Shown: piece after piece, positions 1 through 12,077 of the stretch
How the letters are laid out: each line of letters begins with the position of its first letter
Position numbering within the stretch: position 1 is the stretch's first letter
Assembly (NCBI GenBank): GCA_030267565.1
Contig: BRXU01000043.1
Location: forward strand, 496,001-560,000
From: Pleodorina starrii
Lineage: Eukaryota > Chlorophyta > Chlorophyceae > Chlamydomonadales > Volvocaceae
Length of the DNA stretch: 64,000 bases
Reading direction: 5' to 3'
Notes under the pieces: generated by a model
What the model was told of the DNA's origin: nothing
What the model saw: the letters and a program-made list of their open reading frames with translations, nothing else
Databases searched by the model: none
Made by a program: the position numbers and the translations under genes

Positions 1-316
1 ATACGTACATGCAGGTAGGTGATATTTACACGTACAGAGAAAATCAAACAGCATACGTGCGTACCGACACCTATTTCAGATAATTGAGTATTGCATCTCT
101 ATCTGCCTGTCTACGTAATTTGTCTATCTACGCATCCGCAGCTGCAGCTTAATAAAATAAACAGATGGACGGACAGCTGGCAGGCAGGCAGGCAGGTAGG
201 CAGGCAGATAGATAGCTAGGCAGGCAGGTATGGTAGGCGCTAACCCGCCAATCAGCTAGATATACATGTAGTATTTAGATGCGCACGCAAGCAATAAATC
301 AAGCCGCCACTATTAC
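1..316. other. Non-coding flank with simple repeats
   Basis: No gene is visible. The stretch holds short CAGG/GGCA runs around 178-210 and alternating purine-pyrimidine sequence, like the introns of the neighbouring tyrosinase-like gene, of which it is the likely 3' untranslated region. Confidence 0.5.
26..30 (-). terminator. Possible polyadenylation signal TGTAA
   Basis: TTACA on the plus strand reads TGTAA on the minus strand, the usual volvocine poly(A) signal. It lies about 290 bases past the stop codon at 317-319, a normal 3' UTR distance. A five-base motif alone is weak evidence. Confidence 0.3.
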
Positions 317-3300
317 TCACTCGCAATTCGGGCAAAAACCCTCCTTGGCGCTGAATAATGCATCCATGCCCGCGTAAATCACACCCGGCTGCTCGCGCTC
401 CATATCGAACTCGCGCGGGTCCACCAGCGACGGGAAGAACGCGTGCTTCTCAACGATGAAAAAATGGAAGTTGAGGGACCGGCCCCGGAACCTGCGTGCG
501 AACAAACGAACCCGCTTACGGTACGTACCATCGATCGATCCAGCCATACGTAGCATTTATACCGTACCTATCAGTAAGTTACATCGCGCAAAAAAAACTG
601 CATTTATAAACGCAAAATATGTACAGAGGATGAAGCTGGAAATCAGCTAGTATACATACACTCAGTACTGCGCTCACACGACTCTATCTGTGGCCCAATG
701 TCCAACAGGACATACATTTTATCTACGTAGATAGACGTAGACGAAGCAGGCAACTTACCATTTCACCGGCACAATCGCCTAATTGGAACGGGATGGATCC
801 CACGCTGGGGATTAATGTTATTATTCTTAAATCGAAATCGTGCGTGCGTGTCTGTCCCGAAAGTTGCCCCCCGCCAAACCCGCCGGTCGGTCCGCCGTCG
901 TACATGAGGGTCGCGCCGGCAATGCCGGCCCGCTTGCTGCGGCTGGTCTGATGACGACGGGACATCATCTTCCATTCCCTTCTAGATAGCTGGGCAGGTT
1001 GAAACCGGCTCCATGGATGCATGCCATGCCCAGTGGGCTTTATTTCATCAGGCTTCCATAGTTCCATTGCGTCCCAAGGCTCAAGGCATACGTTTAGATA
1101 GATCGATAGGCTTTTATGGCGTCATTTGTTTTACGTATGCAAAGGGGCCACCTGCTGCGCGCGTGTGCGCTACGAATGAATGGACTAACCGAACCATCCA
1201 GAACCGCCCGCCACCACGCACTCCACGACAAACTACATATATATACCGGTATATATACATGCCGGTTGCTGACATCGATTACACACTAATTAAATTCGGT
1301 TAGTTGTGCATCGATTTGCAGCACGCACGCACGCACGCACGCGCGTACGGCCAGCTATCCTAGCTCGTTGCGTGGATGCGCTTTCCAGGGATCTATATCC
1401 CATTCCATCCATCGAATTGAGATATATGTATATGTACATATATCATATATCCTAGTGTATGTATGTACCATATCGATATCCTATATCATACGTATATATC
1501 GCTCGGCTGTAAGAACGTACGTACGCACGTTCGAACTCACTGTTTGGGGTCGACGTCCTCCAGAATGGCCATGTTGGGCTGGGAGCCGTGCTGGAGCGCC
1601 TTGGGGAGCGTGGGCTCGATCACCGGAACGTGGTCGTAATCGTAGCCCAGGCTCTGTCCGTCCGCGCGTGCGTGCCGTGTACGTACAAGTACAAGAAGTA
1701 CATACGCGCGTTAGTTTGGGCTCGCTCTCGCGCGCTCCCTCGCTGCGGCACATACATACATGCAGCAGATAGAATCCGTCGAATGGCGGATTCCCTTCAG
1801 TCGCCGCCGCCGGGGCGCGCAGTGCGCATGCATGCGTGCACACAGCAGCAGCTATCTAGCAGCGCACGCATCACACCAGCCAGCAACCAGCAGCGTCTCT
1901 TGCGAACGAACGAACGAACGAACGAGCCGAGTACGCAAACAATAAGAAAAAACCAATCAAGTCGGGGGCGGGGAAATGTGGGACCGGCAAGTGGACGTTT
2001 GGGACTAATGTATGGGTAGGTCGTTTTTATCCTGCCTGTAACCGGTACTCGCTCCAACCCACGCAGTACTGCGGCGGGATGGACGTCCGTCTACTCGCTG
2101 CTAACGTACCCTGGTGTCGTTGAAGGCGAATGTGGGATAGAACAGCGACGTCTGGTTGTCGGTCAAGTGGTGGAAGGGCGAGAGAGGCCTGGAGAACAAG
2201 GTTTGGTCGCACTTGCTGAACTGGCCCTGCGTGTGTACACACAAATATATAGAGTAGCAATAATGCGGGCGGGCATGTGTCCTAACTGTGTTATGAGTGA
2301 TTGTGTATGCGTGATTCTTGCATACAGTGGCGGGGCTCGCTTTAGCCAGCGAGGCTTGCTGACCCCGCTTCCTATCTAAGCCACATCTATCGCACCCCTG
2401 GCTGCCGTGCGTACCGCGTCGGCACCCCTGCATGCCCTGGGTATTCCTGATGAAGTTCCCGCGCGCGCCTCCTTAGGATATCCTCGAGTGAGCTCACCCA
2501 ACACACAGAAACCCCCGCCCGCCCCCCCCCCCCCCCGCCCGCCCCCCCCCCCGCGAGCAAGCGAGACCACGAGACCCCGCCCCTCCGTCGATCGGTTGCT
2601 TCGTTGAATGGCAATCACCCACGTACGCACGCTCACACGCACGCCGGCACCCTCCCTCCCGGGTTTGCTGCTGGGCGCATGTTGCATGCATGCATGCCAC
2701 ACAAGCAAGCAACCAAACAAAGAATTGAGGGAGCGCGCCCATCGCATCGCTCGCATCGCTCCGCACCTACGTACCTCCGGGTTCAGACCGATCGCCCTGG
2801 CGTGCCTCAGGAAAGCCTCGTACAGCCGATCCACGTTGGAATGTTGCAGCCAGACTGCGAACGATCGGGATCGATTATGGATCGATTCATCGATTTAGTA
2901 CCAAATAAATTTGATGGTAGGTGGAAAGAGGTTAGATCGACCAAACGAAGGAACGAACGAGCGAAGCAAGCGAGCTGGCGAGCAAGTCGCCATTATCATC
3001 AGCAGCAAAAGCAGCATGGCAGCAGCATGGTATGGTAGTCACCATACAGTTCTGCTAGCAGCAGCAGCAGCAGCAGCAGCAGCCCGCAGGCCCTTCGTGC
3101 CTAATAATGTACCGCATGCTAACGGCTGTCGGGAGCACTGCGTGTGCGTGCAAGCCTGATGCCTGCGTGCGTGGTGCCGGCACCACACTACAGCAGCGCA
3201 CTGCACTTCACGCCGCCGTTGGCCCTGTCGTACGTCAACATTGGTTCCTGGTGACTAAATTGACGTGAATGAGCAGCAGCAGATACGCTGACGTATCGAT

Positions 3301-6300
3301 GAACCATATATATGTACTTACGAGCGAGCCGCCAGCTTCACATTTCTGCTGCGTACGTATGTGTATGCACACACGTACACCGATTACCGTACATATATAC
3401 GTACGTATACGCTACACACACCATCTACACTACTATCTACATACATATGTACGTACACCCGCGCTATCTAGCTAGCTGGCTCGCTCACAGATGGGGTGGA
3501 AGGCCGCAAACGCCACGTCACTCATCGGGAAGTCGCAGGCGTTGTGCATCATGTTGTGCGGCTGCTCCAGACTCCACTGCATGTCGCCGGCCAAACCGGC
3601 GGTGCTGGCGGCGCGGCTGTGGAGCAGCTGAGCTATGGCGTTGTAGGTGTGGTCGCGCAACTGAGGCCCGTGTTTGCGCGTGTCGTACAATAATGTCGTA
3701 TATGTGGCGTTGTACAGCGACAAACAGTGACAGGAATCGATCGATGGTTAGTTAGATAAATATTTATTGATAGATGTGTGCCCACAGGCGTTCGTGGCTG
3801 CTGGATAATTACTAATTAGGTAGCGAACAAAGCGCGACGTGGCGGGTCGGTAGGTGCTATGCATTATTGCAATACTGCGCGCGTGCACGCAGATTCCGTT
3901 TCTATACGGGTAGGTCCATTATTAGTGCGATCGTATCGGGCGGATGCCAGCTTGATAAGTTCTTACTGCGGTGGCTGCACGCAGGCACGCACGCCTTGCC
4001 AGCTAGGTCTAATGTAGGCATCAGTTGTAAGCCTAAATAAGCACACGCTTTCCTTCCAACCTAATAACACATACCACATACATATATACATCAGGCGCTA
4101 CATGCACCGTGCTGCTGCCGTGGCTGGTATTGATCAAGCGAACAGTGCGCGCATTTACCGTCTTTTGACTTTGCAAATCAAAGCAAGCACCGATCGTACG
4201 AAAGTACGGAAGCAGCAGTGCGGCACGTGCCTGGTACATTTGCATCTTGTGCTTGAGGACCTCATCTGCGGTCGTCTCAAAGTATCCGCGGCTGAGAAGG
4301 TCCTCGATAGAGTAGGTATCCCCTCTGCGATTCAGCAACAGTTAGCGAGGTAGCACGCACGCACAAACATGCACATGAATGCTTCATTCGTTCTGTGTGC
4401 TATTCGTTGTTAGCGGCCACACGCTCGGTCGGTATATTATCATCGATGTCTGAAACGTCTTTGGCAGATTTACATCGCCGAAGCAAGGAAAGACAGAAAG
4501 CAGCGCCGGCGAGCGGTCGATCTACGCATATGTAGGCACATGGTTATTAGTTGACCGTTTGCCCAATCACGTGCATCTACGTATCTGCCTCTAGCTACCT
4601 GCGCAGTCTCACGCACATGAGAACGAACGATCCCGCCCGCCAGTGCTATCCGCCGCCAATCAAGTTCTCAATATGCGCGCTAGCTAGCAAGCAAGCTAGT
4701 ATTGGAACAATTACGGATTTATAATATAATCTGATAATAAATGACGCTTTATATTAGCTAGCTAGGTTCGCTATCTAGCTATCGCTACCAAGCCACATAC
4801 GCGGATAGATAGATTGCCGGTGCGCGCGTGCACCTAGAGAGATAGCCGCCAGCCGAACGGTACGTACGCACGCATACGCGTTCGATACCGCCGATATCCA
4901 TCATTATACACATATATACCCAGCGCTATATATCCATTGCTTACCTCGGCGGCAGGGGAACGGTCCGGAACAATGGGAGCGGGATCATGTCACTCTTGAA
5001 GTTGCGGAAGCGGTCCCGGATCATCTGTGGCATGACCTGGCCGTTGAGAGTCGGGTCGTTGGTCCCCGGCTGTACGTACTCCCAGCCCCAGTAGTGCAGC
5101 GCGATGCGCCCGTCGCGGCCCAGCGCCTGATCAGCCGCCTGCGTGTATGGGTCGGTGGGTCGGTGGGAGGTAGTGGAGGTAGTGGAGGTACCGTACCGAC
5201 GCAATCTTTTTGCGACGCAGTTATTTTGCGAGGCCAGAAAATTTGGATATGTAAACGCTATTATTTTGCGAGGCGCCGGTAGGAGTTTATATGTAAACTT
5301 TTGAAATTTGCGAGCTCTTGAGCCGTATGTAATAGTTTGCGAACTCGCATCTGATCGTCAGCGCAAAGGCATGGCATTCTACTGAAGGAATTGGACATAC
5401 CGGGTGCCATACCTGCTTCACGCCACCCATCCGCCCCAAAACCCATCCGCCCCACAGCCACGGGCTTGGCCTTGGGCTGCTTGCCTTTCGTACGTAGTGG
5501 CCTTCCCGCGTTCCCGGCCCCCCTCCCCCGTGCAGCAGCCTGTCCACCCGCTCACCCCGCTGCCCTTTCTCTCTGCCTGCCACGGCCCCTTGCCGACTGG
5601 GATGTGCCGGCCCCCACGGCGTGCCCGCGACTGGGACGTGCCGGCCCCAACGGTGTGCCCGCCATAGCCCCGGCAGCCCTTCCCCGCCGGCCCCCACAGC
5701 GCCCCCACCACCCGCAGCTCGCGGCCAATAATTTATATTTGCGAGAAGATTTTGCGAGATGCCTTGGGAGTTTTTTTGAAACTTTAAATATTTGCGAGGG
5801 ACCCTTTCGAGTTTTGTTTGACACTTTGCGAGGCCCCAAACAGTTAATTATTCGCAAAAAGATTGCGTCGGTACGGTAGTGGAGATGACGGAAACCTCAA
5901 AGGAGGGTGGGTGGATGGGGGGTGCGAGCGGGGCAGCAAGAGGGGTGGGTGCGTGCCGTGGCCAGCCATGGCGGCGGCGGCGGCAGAGGGGCGGAGGGGT
6001 TACGCCACATACACGCGCACGCACGTATGTCCGCTTTGGGCTTCGGTCGCCGCAGCAGTGTTAGGAGTGCTATACATCGGTGATCGTTCCAGATGTACGG
6101 CGAAAAAACGGTCCATTCAAGTACACATTCACGCATACACATTACACGCACGTACACACACGCATGTACACACGCACATATTTGCACACGCATATACACG
6201 CGCAGTCACGCACGCACACGCGTACCTGCAGCGCCCGCTCAAACTCCACCTTGCCGTGGTCATCATATCGATTTATGGAAGGTAGCGGTAGCGATAGCGA

Positions 6301-7907
6301 GGTGACCCGGCGGCAGCAGCAGGCACGGCGGGGTAGGTAGGGTGCAGTGGGGACGGATGGGCGCAGCAGGCGGGGTTAGGTGCTGCCCAGTTTACGCGGC
6401 GGACTCTTCGGGCAGGCAGGCAGCAGTAGCAGTAGCAGCAGCAGCACTGCAGGTATTTAGCGATGCTACATCTATCTATCTACGTGAGCAGCTGCTCATA
6501 TCTATCCATTCAGGGGGGTTTGTAGTGAGCAGATAGACGGACAGCAGCGTGCGTGCGTGGCAGAGCCTTCGCTCGGGAGCAGTGATGAGGTCATCTACAT
6601 ACATATACCGCCGTGCATCACAAACGTCCAGCGAAGCTTTTATACTCATACATTCGTTGTTATTGCGTACGCGCGCACGTACTGCTGGGTCTCGCCAGAG
6701 CTAGCAGCAAACCCATTAAATTTAATTTATTATTTCTCGCACAGAACATACAGGATGGCCGGCCAGGTGTCGTATATAAGTACGTCGGATTCGTCGTATG
6801 TACGTACGCCCGCCGAACTCACCATGAAGGCGCGGTGCCAGACGGGGAAGGTCTCGATTCCGTGAGCGCAGAAGCCGTTGCCGGTAGCCTGCGAGTCGCT
6901 CCAGAACGGCCAGCCGTGGTAGCCTGCACACAAGTGTTACGTATGTACATATATATGTTACATACATACATACGGCCGTAGCATCCAGGCAGACACGCCG
7001 CCGGACGGGATGGAGGGACAGAACTCGATAAGACCTGCCCTGCCGCTCTAGCTATGCGAATAATTCGGCCACGCATAATGGGATTCGCGAAAACCCGCCG
7101 TCTATCTAAAGACCGTCTGATAAGTTCTCAATGAGTTTCTCAATTAGATTCCAACTTGATATAATCTGAAGTTGAATCGAGGATAACCTTACGTATGAAG
7201 GACGGCTTCGGCCGCAGCTAGCGAGCGGTGACCGCACGCACGTGTGGTTTGCATCGCATCAGCGATCCTATTCTTGGCATGGCCGCGTCCACGGTATGTA
7301 AAACGACTATTTACGAAACAACAGACAAGCAGTGAGGGCCTGGAGCCCGGTTGAGACAAGTAAGCAACCACACCAACAAACAAGCAGCAGCTATCCCTCC
7401 GCCCTCTCGCTCGTCCCCCCCCCACACACACACACACACACGCCGGCACTCACTGGCGAGGCGGAAGAACTCGCAGGGCATTTGGTCCGCGGGCGGAGGC
7501 CCGACCGCGGGGTCGATCTGCCACCACTGGTTCTGGAGCCACTCCGGCCTCAGCTCCATCATCTTCTCTATCGCGTCGCAGAAGCGCTCCTGCTCCTCCT
7601 TCGGCAAGGTCCGGAACTCCTTCCGGATGACCGGCTTCTTCTTGTCAGCTGACGACGGCCCGAGCGGACTACGCGGCAAGCCGGCGCCGGTCATCAGCGC
7701 CTGCCGCTGCGAGGAGTTCACCGCGGCAGCGGCAGCATCGCCGGGGCCGTCGATGGTATTGTTGGTGGTGGTGATGGTGGTGATGGTAGTGGTAGTGGTG
7801 GTGGTGGTGGTGGTGGTGGTGGTGGTGGTAGTGGTGGTGGTGATGTTGTCGGCCGCGGCCTGGACGACCAGGCCTTCTCCAGCACAGGGGCAGGATTCTG
7901 GCTGCAT
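317..7907 (-). CDS. Tyrosinase/hemocyanin-type copper protein, 12 exons
   Basis: Probable phenol oxidase or oxygen-binding protein with a binuclear type-3 copper site. Proposed exons: 7907-7454, 6923-6823, 6249-6226, 5138-4945, 4324-4231, 3660-3489, 2854-2775, 2482-2426, 2226-2110, 1653-1541, 981-759, 514-317. Splice phases agree throughout and give about 608 residues. CuA ligands: YHG (exon 2), CAHG and TFPVWHR. CuB ligands: PHNMMH (exon 6) and, across the exon 6/7 junction, HPIFWLQHSNVDRLY. LGYDYD in exon 10 matches the hemocyanin region after the core. The Cys-x-His in CAHG is the pattern that forms a thioether bridge in molluscan hemocyanins. Exon 1 encodes a long Thr run with possible N-glycosylation sites, suggesting a secreted or wall protein, although no signal peptide is seen; the ATG may sit after an unseen first exon (TGCAG overlaps it). 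Weak points are a GC donor after exon 5 and the acceptors of exons 8, 11 and 12. The terminal GAGTGAGTAA could also be a splice donor. Confidence 0.85.
5191..5876. mobile_element. Non-autonomous inverted-repeat DNA transposon (MITE-like), intronic
   Basis: A 686-bp element in intron 3 of the tyrosinase-like gene. It begins CCGTACCGACGCAATC and ends with the reverse complement; the terminal inverted repeats match for 25 bp. TA flanks both ends (5189-5190 and 5877-5878), and the three-fold GTAGTGGAG array it interrupts would be continuous without it, so a TA target duplication is likely. TTTGCGAG-type motifs recur about four to five times inside each end (5209-5350 and 5735-5860). The centre is GC-rich with a short tandem repeat around 5595-5665. 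It has no credible transposase ORF, so it must be mobilised in trans. The superfamily is not assigned; a TA duplication fits Tc1/mariner-like or related groups, whereas subterminal arrays are more typical of hAT or Mutator. Confidence 0.8.
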
Positions 7908-8726
7908 TTATCTTTTTGTTAAAGTTTAAATTTATTTATCGGAGAGGTTTCCAGGGCCGTCTCAATCTACTCGCTGTACGCGCTGGCGTGGCGACCGCGG
8001 CTTGCACCGATGGATTGCCGGCAAAGCCAAAGGAGTAGGCAGAGGTGAAAAGCTAATATATGTGACTATGCAATAAAGGACGGACGGGCAGACGCTAAAA
8101 GTAAACGATACGTGCTGTCAGGATTGCAGACTTGCTCCCTCGCACGAAAACTGGTGCGTACGTACAAGTGTACTGGTGTTGCTTGCGAGCCATGAGGATA
8201 CGGAGAGTGAGGGTGGACGCTTAAGTAAATAAACGCAGTCTCCAGGGACTTCACTTTTGCCGGACAGGTTCTGGGCGGGCCTCGGACGGGCCCCGGGCCC
8301 CGGGCCCGGGCCCGGGCGGGCGGGCTTGAGCACGGGCATGCCGTGCCCCGTGCGGGACCGAAGAACGATTCAAGAGAACTTACAATGCCTATACATCGGG
8401 ATTGGCCGATTATTAAGTAGTCAGGAACTTCGCTTCTTGTGTAATTGATCGATAGCTCACTATTGTCATGCTTGCTTACTGGAGTCAGCGTCTGGGTCTG
8501 GGCCCCTCTGCCGCCCGCCGTTCCCTGCTGCGCGCCCGTCCCTGCGCAGGCATGTCGCGCGAACCCGATGATAAAAGGGGGCGACTACGTAAAGCTCCAA
8601 GATCAACTAATAAAATTACGGTACGTAAGTATACATATTAACATATATAGTCGCAAAATCGACGCGAGCGCTGCCGAACAACCGACTGTCGAAGCTGTTC
8701 TCAATTTCGTTCTTTCCTTCCAAAGT
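7908..8726. other. Intergenic region between tyrosinase-like gene and LINE
   Basis: Probable promoter or 5' region of the minus-strand tyrosinase-like gene and left flank of the LINE. It includes a GGGCCC-rich palindromic run at about 8288-8330. An unseen first exon of the tyrosinase-like gene could lie here. I recognise no other gene. Confidence 0.4.
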
Positions 8727-10569
8727 CATTCCTCAATAGTTCAGAAGCTTACACGTAATACGGATTTTGAAACTCAATGTATGAGACTTACTTGAGGCGG
8801 GAATTGCGAGGCTCCACGGCTTCCTTCGCTGGTCGGAGATGCGCATCGGCTATGAAGGGCACCAGATGCGCGGGCGGACCTTGTGTCTGGTGTGAGTTGG
8901 CGCTCGCGGCCTGGCGAGCCTCGCCCGGGCCTTTGGGGGATATGCCGCAGAGGGCGCGCATAATCACCTGCCGGCGTCCCCAAGCTGGCGTGTCGTGCGG
9001 GGCAATCGCTTACCCCGCCCGTGGCCGATGGGCCGGCTTTCTACAGGCACTGCTCGATCCAACCTGGTAATGTACCGTTTCTCATGCAGCCCCACGAGGC
9101 AGTAGGTCGCGTGAGTGCACGAACACGTCGGGGATTCACGCATGCTAGACGCAGCAGCAGATGTTTGGATACATGCAGCTGTGCAGCACTCATTCCTCAA
9201 TAGTTCAGAAGCTTACACGTAATACGGATTTTGAAACTCAATGTATGAGACTTAGGCGGGAATTGCGAGGCTCCACGGCTTCCTTCGCTGGTCGGAGATG
9301 CGCATCGGCTATGAAGGGCACCAGATGCGCGGGCGGACCTTGTGTCTGGTGTGAGTTGGCGCTCGCGGCCTGGCGAGCCTCGCCCGGGCCTTTGGGGGAT
9401 ATGCCGCAGAGGGCGCGCATAATCACCTGCCGGCGTCCCCAAGCTGGCGTGTCGTGCGGGGCAATCGCTTACCCCGCCCGCGGCCGATGGGCCGGCTTTC
9501 TACAGGCACTGCTCGATCCAACCTGGTAATGTACCGTTTCTCATGCAGCCCCACGAGGCAGTAGGTCGCGTGAGTGCACGAACACGTCGGGGATTCACGC
9601 ATGCTAGACGCAGCAGCAGATGTTTGGATACATGCAGCTGTGCAGCACTCATTCCTCAATAGTTCAGAAGCTTACACGTAATACGGATTTTGAAACTCAA
9701 TGTATGAGACTTAGGCGGGAATTGCGAGGCTCCACGGCTTCCTTCGCTGGTCGGAGATGCGCATCGGCTATGAAGGGCACCAGATGCGCGGGCGGACCTT
9801 GTGTCTGGTGTGAGTTGGCGCTCGCGGCCTGGCGAGCCTCGCCCGGGCCTTTGGGGGATATGCCGCAGAGGGCGCGCATAATCACCTGCCGGCGTCCCCA
9901 AGCTGGCGTGTCGTGCGGGGCAATCGCTTACCCCGCCCGCGGCCGATGGGCCGGCTTTCTACAGGCACTGCTCGATCCAACCTGGTAATGTACCGTTTCT
10001 CATGCAGCCCCACGAGGCAGTAGGTCGCGTGAGTGCACGAACACGTCGGGGATTCACGCATGCTAGACGCAGCAGCAGATGTTTGGATACATGCAGCTGT
10101 GCAGCACTCATTCCTCAATAGTTCAGAAGCTTACACGTAATACGGATTTTGAAACTCAATGTATGAGACTTAGGCGGGAATTGCGAGGCTCCACGGCTTC
10201 CTTCGCTGGTCGGAGATGCGCATCGGCTATGAAGGGCACCAGATGCGCGGGCGGACCTTGTGTCTGGTGTGAGTTGGCGCTCGCGGCCTGGCGAGCCTCG
10301 CCCGGGCCTTTGGGGGATATGCCGCAGAGGGCGCGCATGCATAATCACCTGCCGGCGTCCCCAAGCTGGCGTGTCGTGCGGGGCAATCGCTTACCCCGCC
10401 CGCGGCCGATGGGCCGGCTTTCTACAGGCACTGCTCGATCCAACCTGGTAATGTACCGTTTCTCATGCAGCCCCACGAGGCAGTAGGTCGCGTGAGTGCA
10501 CGAACACGTCGGGGATTCACGCATGCTAGACGCAGCAGCAGATGTTTGGATACATGCAGCTGTGCAGCA
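8727..10569 (+). repeat. Four tandem 459-464-bp monomers at the LINE 5' end
   Basis: Copies start at about 8727, 9191, 9650 and 10109. Copies 2 and 3 (459 bp) appear identical. Copy 1 has about 5 extra bases near 8790 and a T where the others have C (near 9015). Copy 4 has a 4-base CATG-type insertion near 10336. The last copy runs directly into the LINE leader at GTGCAGCAC. ORFs repeated in the units are not convincing genes. By analogy with mouse L1 monomers the array may be the element's promoter; this is inference. Confidence 0.9.
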
Positions 10570-10922
10570 CCGGCACCAGCTGCCCGGTTGGCAACGGTGT
10601 GTGGTGAGCTGGTGACCCGTGGTGTGCTACGCCGTGAAGAACCTGACGCGAAGGACATGTAATGTATGTAATGTGCTGCAATATAATGCACTCCCGCTGC
10701 ACTCTAAACGGCGCCTCCCCGTTCCGTTGGGACAGACCAACCTGTCGCGTGAGGGGGGTGGTATCTAGGGGGAGGGGGTTACGAGTAGGGACTTCCAGCC
10801 TGGAGGCCCATTCAGTGGCAGCGGCCGGAAGGTAGCTGTCAGCCGTACAGTTCATACGTCGCGGTCGATGTTTTTGCAGCCAGAGAGACGACCAATGGGC
10901 TGCGGAGGATGCACTGCCATGC

Positions 10923-12077
10923 ATGGCCGCGGCGGCGGCGGCGGCGGGGCCGGGGCCGGGGAGCGCCTCATGTATACCAAGCGTATACATGAACTGTCAA
11001 CCTTTGTCAAAAAATGCCCAGCTAATGCCATCACCGGTTAGATCACCGAAGTCGGGACGGAAGGGTAGCAAACGTTTCAACAGTCCTCAGAGTGACAACT
11101 GTTTTAGCTCCAAGGCTCAAAAACTAGACGCCCAGGTAGTTGCCAGACGCCAGGAGCTCCGTGCTGAGTTTGAAGCCGCCATGAGCCAACCTCTCACGAG
11201 GGCGGACCTCGACGCTGTCCTAAGCGCGGCGATGGATAAGCAACGCGTACTGTTCACTAAGGAGGTGGCCGACAAGTTGGCGGAGGGGTTCGACAAGTTG
11301 AAGGTGGACGTGACTGGAGAGCTGGTGGTCATCATTGATCAGAAGATTGATCAGAAAATGGAGCAGCTGTACCGCCCGGGAAAGCTGCTTGTTCGGGCTC
11401 CTCCGGCGATCATTGAACAACTGGCCTCGACAGTGGATAAAGCGCTCCTGGACACCAGCTGCTTTGGCAGGATACACGTCGACGTCATTCCCCGGCTGGA
11501 TTCCCGCGCGGCGGCACCAACTATCCAGCTTACAGAGGCCGGGCGCCACGCAGGCTGCGCGATGGCGGATGTGGTGTTCAACGCGGACAGCCGGGGCCGC
11601 GTCATCACCGCGCTCAGACACGTTCAGAGGCAGCTCGGGGGGGCCACCTCCAACAACTTCGTGTTCCAGGACTCGCTAACGAAGCGGGGCCTCGAACTCA
11701 AAAAACAGCGGACGCCAACTTTCGCCCGGCTCCGGAACGAGGAGAACCGGGTCGTACGCTGGGTGAACGGCGTCGACATTCAGGTCAAGGACGACGGGGT
11801 CTGGCGGCCCTACAACGGACCATGGCAGCCTAGCAACACGGAGGGTCGCAACGGCAGCGCGGCGGGCGTCGGCGGCAGCGCGACGGGAGCCAGCAATGGA
11901 CAGACGGCGGGCGGCAACCGCAATGCGTCAGGAGCGAATGCCGCGCCGCTCGGAGGTGGGACCGGCGGGGGCAGTGGCGGCGGGCAGACCAGGGTGGCTC
12001 TGGGGCGCGGGCGAGGGCAGGGTGGCGCTGGTGGCGTCCCCGCTCCGGGAACCTCTCCGATGGACACTCGGGTTTAG
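10923..12077 (+). CDS. LINE ORF1 protein, probable RNA-binding chaperone
   Basis: 384 residues, from the ATG at 10923 to TAG at 12075-12077; an in-frame ATG at about 10989 (MNCQPLSKN) is an alternative start. Residues about 60-140 are charged and helical (coiled-coil-like, with EVADKLAEGFDKLK), as in other L1-type ORF1 trimers. A middle domain of about 140-290 contains RVITALRHVQRQL and a basic GLELKKQRTP segment. The C-terminus (about 300-384) is Gly/Ser/Asn-rich and ends in RG repeats (GRGRGQGG), typical of RNA binding. No CCHC knuckle is seen. ORF1 proteins coat LINE RNA and act in cis with ORF2. The reading frame continues unchanged into ORF2 beyond the single stop. Confidence 0.8.
   Translation: MAAAAAAAGPGPGSASCIPSVYMNCQPLSKNAQLMPSPVRSPKSGRKGSKRFNSPQSDNCFSSKAQKLDAQVVARRQELRAEFEAAMSQPLTRADLDAVLSAAMDKQRVLFTKEVADKLAEGFDKLKVDVTGELVVIIDQKIDQKMEQLYRPGKLLVRAPPAIIEQLASTVDKALLDTSCFGRIHVDVIPRLDSRAAAPTIQLTEAGRHAGCAMADVVFNADSRGRVITALRHVQRQLGGATSNNFVFQDSLTKRGLELKKQRTPTFARLRNEENRVVRWVNGVDIQVKDDGVWRPYNGPWQPSNTEGRNGSAAGVGGSATGASNGQTAGGNRNASGANAAPLGGGTGGGSGGGQTRVALGRGRGQGGAGGVPAPGTSPMDTRV

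Noticed and set aside
8773..10486. Repeated 122-codon plus and 81-codon minus frames in the monomers
   Set aside because: No domain, repeated only because the DNA is duplicated; better explained as a non-coding LINE leader.
8727..10569. CRISPR array or rRNA-type repeat
   Set aside because: Units are about 459 bp, contiguous and without spacers, and adjoin a LINE.
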